A stretch of 64,000 nucleotides of DNA, taken from contig NZ_SLYD01000002.1 of the NCBI RefSeq assembly GCF_004340945.1, forward strand, positions 1 through 64,000, in the 5' to 3' direction. The DNA is from Sphingomonas sp. PP-F2F-A104-K0414 (GTDB taxonomy: Bacteria; Pseudomonadota; Alphaproteobacteria; Sphingomonadales; Sphingomonadaceae). Under the pieces are notes generated by a model. That model saw nothing but the letters and a program-made list of their open reading frames with translations, was not told where the DNA came from and did no database searches. A program made the position numbers and the translations under genes. Below are positions 59,041-64,000 of the stretch, one piece after another. The first letter of the stretch is position 1. Each line of letters starts with the position of its first letter.

Positions 59041-60588
59041 TCAATAATTCCACTGCAACTGCGTGCGGATCAAATTGCCGTCCGCCCTCCCTGTGCGCCG
59101 CTCGTCCGCCTCGCGTCGCTCCATCCGTGCATAGGCGATCGTCAGCTCGATCGGCGGGGTCGGCTGAAATTCGATCCCGAGCTCGAACTCGTCGGTCTCG
59201 AGTCGCGGCGCATTGGCCAGCGCCTTCCACCCGCCGCGGTAATATTGCCAGCGCGCATACGGCATGAACGGGCCGAGCGGCGACGTCTTCACTCGCCCCA
59301 TCGTCTGGATGTAACCGCCGTTCAGCCGCTTGGTCGCGATCGACTGCGACGTCGCATCATATTCGGGGCCCCGTCCCCAGTTCCATTCCGCCTGGAACCC
59401 GATCGGCTGCGGATACAGGATCGCGTGGACGCCGAACCGCTCGTCGGCGAACGCCGTATCGCTGACTCCGCCGCTCCGCAGTTCGGGCTGCACGCGGTTG
59501 CGGATCGCCGCTACGCCCGTTTCCAGCACCTGCCCCGCGAACGCGCTGCCGAAGCCGTCGAGCGCGAACGGCCATGTCGCCATCGCCACAGTCATCACGC
59601 CGTCGTTGGTTTCCGCGCGGCTGATGCCCTGTCCGTTATAGGCGCCCACCCCGAACGCCCCGTAATTGCCGAACAGCTTCTGGCCGTCGTCCTCGAGCCG
59701 GTCCCAGATCCGCTGCACCTGCGGTGGCGTGTAGAAGGCGACGATGCCGAGGTCGCGCTCGCCGGGCACCGCACTGTTGATCCCATCGCTGCGATCGAGC
59801 GTCAGGCGGTTCGACGAGGACTGCATGTTTTCCCAGCCGAACGGCACCTTCGACTGGCCGAAGCGAAGCCGCACCGTGCGCCCCGCATCGAGGAAGGTAT
59901 CGACATACGCATCGCGAAGCTGGGCAAAGCCCTCACGACGCTCGCTCCCCGACTGGTTGCTGACGTTGACCGCGAAATCGGGCTGAAAATAGAACGACAC
60001 CCGGTCGGTCAGATCGCCTTGCAGGACGAGGCGGACGCGACGCACCGAGAAATTGCTGTTGTCGCCGATCGCGCCGTCATGGACCGATCGCAGCCGCGAC
60101 TGGCCATCGGGCGCGGTACGATCGCCCGACACTATCTCGTTGAACCGCATCTGCGTGTAGCCGCGCAGCGTGATGCGATCATACCAGGCTTGCTTGCCCG
60201 CCGTCGGTGCAGCGGCAAGCTGCGGTGCCGGGCGAGGCTGTGCTTGTGGTACGGCTACAGGTGGCGGCGCGGCGTTAGCCAGGTCGGTCTCGGGCGCGGT
60301 GGTCGGCCGCGTCGAACTGGTCGAGCTTGCCGTCGGCACCTGTGCGGCCTTGAGTTCGGCGATCGTCGCCTTCAATTCGTCGATCTGGCGTTGCAGGTCC
60401 TGCACCGTCTGCGCGGACGCCGCGACCGGTAGCGTAAGCGTTCCGGCGATCGCGATCAGCAACCGGGACGAAAGCCACAAGGAGCGCCGCGCAGTACCGT
60501 TTGCCGCGCCACCGGGCGCGTGCACGACGCTCGCCGATACGCCGGAGGATGGCACACGACGCGCTGCGGTTCGCGATGCCTGATTCAT
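59041..60588 (-). CDS. Phosphate-selective porin O/P family protein
   Basis: A 515-residue outer-membrane protein with an N-terminal signal region (SRLLIAIAGTLTLPVAASAQ) and a coiled-coil QTVQDLQRQIDELKATIAELKAA, which is typical of the family's stalk. A Pro/Ala-rich linker leads to a beta-barrel starting LRGYTQMRFNEIV, with VRRVRLVLQGDLTDRVSFYF, and ending RTQLQWNY (terminal aromatic). It would let anions or other small solutes cross the outer membrane. It is divergent from dcd. Confidence 0.9.
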   Translation of the reverse strand: MNQASRTAARRVPSSGVSASVVHAPGGAANGTARRSLWLSSRLLIAIAGTLTLPVAASAQTVQDLQRQIDELKATIAELKAAQVPTASSTSSTRPTTAPETDLANAAPPPVAVPQAQPRPAPQLAAAPTAGKQAWYDRITLRGYTQMRFNEIVSGDRTAPDGQSRLRSVHDGAIGDNSNFSVRRVRLVLQGDLTDRVSFYFQPDFAVNVSNQSGSERREGFAQLRDAYVDTFLDAGRTVRLRFGQSKVPFGWENMQSSSNRLTLDRSDGINSAVPGERDLGIVAFYTPPQVQRIWDRLEDDGQKLFGNYGAFGVGAYNGQGISRAETNDGVMTVAMATWPFALDGFGSAFAGQVLETGVAAIRNRVQPELRSGGVSDTAFADERFGVHAILYPQPIGFQAEWNWGRGPEYDATSQSIATKRLNGGYIQTMGRVKTSPLGPFMPYARWQYYRGGWKALANAPRLETDEFELGIEFQPTPPIELTIAYARMERREADERRTGRADGNLIRTQLQWNY

Positions 60589-60728
60589 GACATTTCCATG
60601 ACGCCCCCATGACGATCCGGAAGATCGCGAGCAACGTCATTTTCGCGGCAAAATCGCGCAGGGGTGGCGCACGTGCCCTTGCCGCGGCCCGCTATCCAAG
60701 CGAAAGCGCACGGCGAAGAGGAGCTACC

Positions 60729-61283
60729 ATGTCCGTGATGTCCGACCGCTGGATCCGCGAGCGCGCGCTGGGCGACGCGATGATCGAGCCATTCCATGAG
60801 GCACAGCGTCGCGATGGCTGCATCTCGTACGGGCTGTCGTCCTATGGCTATGACGCGCGCGTTGCCGACGAATTCAAGATCTTCACCAATGTCGACAGCG
60901 CGATCGTCGACCCGAAGGACTTTGCCGCGAACAGCTTCGTCGACCGCAAGACCGATGTCTGCATCATCCCGCCGAACAGCTTCGCGCTTGCCCGCACCGT
61001 CGAATATTTTCGCGTGCCGCGCGACGTGCTGGTGATCTGCCTTGGCAAGTCGACCTATGCGCGCTGCGGGATCATCGTCAACGTGACCCCGCTCGAGCCC
61101 GAATGGGAGGGTCATGTGACGCTGGAGTTCTCCAACACCACGCCGCTGCCCGCCAAGATCTACGCGAACGAAGGCGCGTGCCAGTTCCTGTTCCTCAAGG
61201 GGAACGAGCCGTGCGAGGTGAGCTATGCCGACCGTGCGGGGAAATATATGGGGCAACGCGGGGTAACCCTGCCACGGCTTTAG
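60729..61283 (+). CDS. dcd: dCTP deaminase
   Basis: A 184-residue enzyme that turns dCTP into dUTP. The family core [40 protein letters not shown] and [32 protein letters not shown] is complete; the active-site Glu is in the last stretch. The start ATG at 60729 has AGAGGAGCT before it. Length equals the usual 184-190. It stands alone. Confidence 0.95.
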   Translation: MSVMSDRWIRERALGDAMIEPFHEAQRRDGCISYGLSSYGYDARVADEFKIFTNVDSAIVDPKDFAANSFVDRKTDVCIIPPNSFALARTVEYFRVPRDVLVICLGKSTYARCGIIVNVTPLEPEWEGHVTLEFSNTTPLPAKIYANEGACQFLFLKGNEPCEVSYADRAGKYMGQRGVTLPRL

Positions 61284-61848
61284 GGCTTGGTTGAAGATGA
61301 GCGAGGCCCCGACGGGTTGAAACGTTGCCGTCGCTCGGGAGCGCGGATTGCTTGAGTCCCCCGACACGCGTCCGCGTTACCTGGCGCGCTGCCTCAAGCA
61401 CCTTGAGTCGCTGTCGTGAACGCATCCGCCTCACACACGCCCACCCCGGCGAAGACCGGGGCCCAGGTGGAAAGGCCTCAATAACGAAGCGTGCCGATCT
61501 TTGGCAACGTTCCCCAACTGGGCCCCGGCCTTCGCCGGGGTGGTGCCGGTAGGATAGTACCCGGCATGACCAGATCGGGCCTCCCCGTCGCCCAGCCGGA
61601 ACTGACCGCAGACCGCACAGACGTCTTTGCCTCAACGACCTGTCCTGACCAACGACGCGAAAACGTCCTCGAGTCGCCCCATGCATAACAGCGCGTAGTT
61701 GCAGGCCGCATCGATGCACGACCCGATGCCGACTCCGCGCCCCTGACGCACCAGCCAACCCTGTGTCCCCGAGAAGGAGGACCAGACTGGGCCTTCACGG
61801 AAGAACAAGGAGGGGCCCCCCTCCCCGATCACTACCGAAACCAAAGCG
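61284..61848. other. Intergenic region with one paired inverted repeat
   Basis: A 565-base stretch without a supported gene between dcd and the TPR protein. It contains the repeat at 61441-61543 (separate entry) and a short GGAGGGGCCCCCCTCC palindrome at 61809-61824. Reading frames across it contain repeat-derived peptides only. Confidence 0.6.
61441..61543. repeat. Paired inverted repeat (REPIN-like), CCACCCCGGCGAAG type
   Basis: Arm CCACCCCGGCGAAGACCGGG continuing to 61466 starts at 61441; its inverse (one mismatch) is at 61518-61543. Each is a near palindrome and the spacer is 51 bases. No gene overlaps it. Confidence 0.8.
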
Positions 61849-62208
61849 TTAGCGAGTCGCGATCTGCTGCGTCTGATGGCCAAGCGCGCGGCTCGCAATG
61901 TCGTGCGACGACAGCACCGCACCCGATGGCAAATCCATCGCGACCGCGGGCCGCGCCAGCACCGCGGCATACAGCGCGCGTGCTTCCGACTCGCGGCCGG
62001 TCCGATGATAGACCGAGGCCAGATTCAACATCAGCTCGGGACGCTGCGGGAAAATCTTCCGCTCGGCGACGATGCGCTGTTCCGCCGTCGAGAGATCACC
62101 CGCCGCGATCGCCGTGTAGCCGGTGCGATCGACGGTCGCGGACGGCGCCGCCAGCGCCGGCGTCACTGCGCCGAGGGTTGCGAGAACGAACAGGACGGTC
62201 TTGCGCAT
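61849..62208 (-). CDS. Hypothetical secreted TPR-like protein (119 aa)
   Basis: A signal peptide (MRKTVLFVLATLGAVTPALA) is followed by one or two tetratricopeptide-like helical hairpins (GYTAIAAGDLSTAEQRIVAE, PELMLNLASVYHRTGRESEAR). The C-terminus ends IASRALGHQTQQIATR. Such short periplasmic TPR proteins often act as adaptors. No function is assigned. It lies downstream of and on the same strand as exbD. Confidence 0.75.
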   Translation of the reverse strand: MRKTVLFVLATLGAVTPALAAPSATVDRTGYTAIAAGDLSTAEQRIVAERKIFPQRPELMLNLASVYHRTGRESEARALYAAVLARPAVAMDLPSGAVLSSHDIASRALGHQTQQIATR

Positions 62209-62352
62209 CGCTCATCTCCATGGACCTTCGCCGATCCGAAGGTTTCATTTTTATGACAACGGTGTGTCACTTCGATGACTGTCATACAAGTACATTGATC
62301 AAGTCCTGCAAGAGCCCCGCAGATGCCCCCTGCACATCCTCCCGCGCACAAC

Positions 62353-62383
62353 GAAAAAGGGCGGCCCCGGAGGACCGCCCTTT
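62353..62383 (-). terminator. Intrinsic terminator after the exbD genes
   Basis: On the minus strand AAAGGGCGG pairs with CCGCCCTTT around a ten-base loop and is followed by a T-run (TTTTT). It is downstream of the last exbD gene and has the classical form. Confidence 0.85.
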
Positions 62384-62409
62384 GAAGTTCGATAGGTACG
62401 CGAGTCGAC

Positions 62410-62838
62410 TTAGAAGTCGTTGCGATACTGCTCGTTGCCGATGAAGCCGAGCTTGGTGATCGAGGACCGCTTGATAACGGCCAGCGTGCGATCGACCACT
62501 TCATACTTCGACTGCGGATCGGGCTGGAAGTGGAGTTCGGGCTCAGGCGTCATGCCAGCGGACTGATCCAGATACTGGCGCAGCGTGACTTCGTCGACCG
62601 GCGAACCGTTCCACGCGACGACACCGGCGGGATCGATCGTGATCTTGTTCTTCTGCGGATCGACCGGGTTCTGCGGCTGGTTCTTGCTGTTGACCGGAAG
62701 GTCGACCTTCACCGCGTGCGTCTGAATGGGGATCGTGATGATGAACATGATGAGGAGAACGAGCAGGACGTCGATCAACGGCGTCATGTTCATTTCCATC
62801 ATCGGCGCGCCATCTTCTTTGCCGCCGCTCATTGCCAT
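62410..62838 (-). CDS. exbD: Biopolymer transport protein ExbD (second copy)
   Basis: A 142-residue ExbD/TolR protein with one TM helix (LIDVLLVLLIMFIITIPI) carrying the proton-relay Asp in the PLIDVLLVLL segment. The periplasmic part has PVDEVTLRQYLDQSAG and ends in NEQYRNDF. A GGAGTAG site precedes the start. It is the last gene of an exbB-exbD-exbD operon on the minus strand, and would help energise TonB-dependent outer-membrane transport. Confidence 0.93.
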   Translation of the reverse strand: MAMSGGKEDGAPMMEMNMTPLIDVLLVLLIMFIITIPIQTHAVKVDLPVNSKNQPQNPVDPQKNKITIDPAGVVAWNGSPVDEVTLRQYLDQSAGMTPEPELHFQPDPQSKYEVVDRTLAVIKRSSITKLGFIGNEQYRNDF

Positions 62839-62884
62839 CTTATACTACTCCTAAATACGTCCGAGCAACCTTCAGCGTTCGGCA

Positions 62885-63361
62885 TCAACGTTCGGTGGTG
62901 CCGCCTGGAGGCGGTTCGGAGATGAAGCCGACGCGGGCGAACCCGGCCTGCTGCATCGTGTAGATCGTCGCGCCGATGCAGCGATACGGTGCGTTCACGT
63001 CGCCGCGGATGTGCGCCTCGGGCAATTCGAGACCGGCCGCGTTGACACCGCCCTGACGTGCGATCTCCGCTTTCAGCTTGTCGACCGCGCGCTGCAACAG
63101 CTCTTCGTGCGTGACCGGCGAAAGACCCCAGTACACCTGGCACTGGTTATTGGCCGACGTCACCGACAGCGAGACGTTCTCGGGCTTGGTCATCGTCGGA
63201 TCGAACCGAACATCCGGCAGCTTCAGCTGCACTGCCTGGACCGCGACGGTCGTCGTCACCAGGAAGATGATCAGGAGCACGAGCATGACGTCGACCAGCG
63301 GCGTCGTATTGATGTCCGATATCGAACTCTCGGTGGAATCGCCACCAACACTCATCGCCAT
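62885..63361 (-). CDS. exbD: Biopolymer transport protein ExbD (first copy)
   Basis: A 158-residue ExbD/TolR protein with the TM helix LVDVMLVLLIIFLVTTTV, including the conserved Asp in NTTPLVDVML. The periplasmic domain (VQLKLPDVRFDPTMTKPENV) is longer than that of its neighbour and has VYWGLSPVTHEELLQR. It differs clearly from the second copy, so the two are paralogues with possibly separate roles. It follows exbB after a spacer with a strong hairpin. Confidence 0.93.
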   Translation of the reverse strand: MAMSVGGDSTESSISDINTTPLVDVMLVLLIIFLVTTTVAVQAVQLKLPDVRFDPTMTKPENVSLSVTSANNQCQVYWGLSPVTHEELLQRAVDKLKAEIARQGGVNAAGLELPEAHIRGDVNAPYRCIGATIYTMQQAGFARVGFISEPPPGGTTER

Positions 63362-63414
63362 GTGCGAACTATCCTATCCATATAATCGCCACCGGAACCG
63401 CCGGCGGCAATGAA

Positions 63415-63443
63415 GCGGGGCCGCTGCGGACAGCAGGCCCCGC
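63415..63443. other. GC-rich hairpin between exbB and exbD
   Basis: GCGGGGCC at 63415-63422 pairs with GGCCCCGC at 63436-63443. It lies in the 94-base spacer between exbB and the first exbD, with no T-run on the minus strand. It may set the ratio of ExbB to ExbD by stabilising the exbB message or by partial termination. Confidence 0.5.
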
Positions 63444-63455
63444 CTTTTGCACGTC

Positions 63456-64000
63456 TTAGTTGGCGCGCGGTACGCCACCGGTCTGGCCGGCGGTCGTGGT
63501 CGTCGTGACAGGCTTCGTGACGGGCTTTGCAGCACCGGCGATCGACGGGCGGACGGCACCGTTCGAAGCAAGGAAGCCCAGCACGTCGTTCGAGAAGGCC
63601 GACAGGTCCTCTGCGATCGACTTGTTGCGACGCTGCAGCCAGTTGTACGACAGAACGGCAGGAACCGCGACGACCAGACCGAGGGCGGTCATGATCAGGG
63701 CTTCACCGACCGGCCCTGCGACCTTGTCGATCGATGCCTGACCCGATGCGCCGATCTTCACGAGTGCGCGGTAGATGCCGATAACCGTACCAAACAGACC
63801 GATGAACGGCGAAACCGAACCGACCGTCGCGAGGAAGGCGAGACCGCCACCCAGCTTCGAGTTGATCGCGGCTTCCGAACGCGCCAGCGAACCGTGCAGC
63901 CAGTCATGCGCCTCGACCGGATCGGTCAGCTTCGAATGCTGCTCCTGAGCGGCCAGACCGTCGTCGACGATCTGCTTGTAGGCCGAGTTCTTCTCGAGCT
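63456..64000 (-). CDS. exbB: ExbB/TolQ/MotA-family proton channel protein (partial at right edge)
   Basis: The C-terminal part, about 181 residues, with the N-terminus beyond the window. The family pattern is clear: AHDWLHGSLARSEAAINSKL, then the hydrophobic LAFLATVGSVSPFIGLFGTV followed by IGIYRAL, and the helix VGEALIMTALGLVVAVPAV. The tail is Thr/Val-rich. With ExbD it forms the inner-membrane motor for TonB. It heads the two exbD genes, and tonB may be upstream outside the window. Confidence 0.93.
   Translation of the reverse strand, partial: LEKNSAYKQIVDDGLAAQEQHSKLTDPVEAHDWLHGSLARSEAAINSKLGGGLAFLATVGSVSPFIGLFGTVIGIYRALVKIGASGQASIDKVAGPVGEALIMTALGLVVAVPAVLSYNWLQRRNKSIAEDLSAFSNDVLGFLASNGAVRPSIAGAAKPVTKPVTTTTTAGQTGGVPRAN

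Overview
The window is about 64 kb of high-GC DNA from an alphaproteobacterium, most probably a sphingomonad (Sphingomonas or a close relative). The evidence is the protein families: UPF0262, DUF2849 and DUF934 beside sulfite reductase, DUF1178, a Vsr-like DUF559 gene inside REP-like palindromes, and an oligopolymer porin next to dcd. The dispersed palindromes of the CCCCAGCGAAAGCTGGGG type fit as well. This assignment is inference from gene content; no 16S gene is present.

Region 1 (1-16032) is the right-hand part of a P2-like myovirus prophage that begins outside the window. In order it holds the end of a tail-fibre or chaperone-type protein, spike V, baseplate W, sheath FI, tube FII, E with an E' extension made by -1 frameshifting (slippery T TTT TTG at 3939-3945), tape measure T, then U and D. 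Next come a minus-strand S24 repressor with a previously unlisted 41-residue membrane protein behind it, a divergent Cro-like gene with shared operators, a possible CII-type gene, an Ogr/Delta zinc finger and a primase-helicase. The last stretch is a tightly overlapping chain of small genes that includes a GapR-like (DUF2312) protein, two tiny membrane proteins and a putative excisionase. It ends in a tyrosine integrase directly before a 3' tRNA-Arg(CCU) fragment that marks the attachment site.

Region 2 (16 to 30 kb) is chromosomal. It carries uxuA with its GntR regulator, a DUF1178 - nitrilase - glutaredoxin - ComF cluster, a BioC/NDUFAF5-like methyltransferase, a signalling module (receiver protein, TPR hybrid histidine kinase, EAL phosphodiesterase), a thiolase and a prepilin peptidase cluster.

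Region 3 (30 to 52 kb) starts with tamA-tamB (outer-membrane assembly). Metabolic and accessory genes follow: a Baeyer-Villiger monooxygenase, a 2-hydroxyacid dehydrogenase, a LysE exporter, a nitronate-monooxygenase-like protein, a glycosyltransferase, GH130, SDR, an alpha/beta hydrolase, selO and a lone astD. Between the glycosyltransferase and GH130 a DUF559 nuclease gene sits exactly between two perfect 46-bp inverted repeats.

Region 4 (51 to 64 kb) is the assimilatory sulfate reduction cluster (cobA-type SUMT, DUF2849, cysI, DUF934, cysH), broken by a 283-bp inverted-repeat element. After it come convergent dnaB, UPF0262, a GH25-like protein with an altered active site, cdd, a porin O/P, dcd, a TPR protein, and a minus-strand exbB-exbD-exbD energy-transduction operon that runs off the right edge.

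Intergenic spaces throughout carry paired inverted palindromes (REPIN-like) of at least six sequence types.
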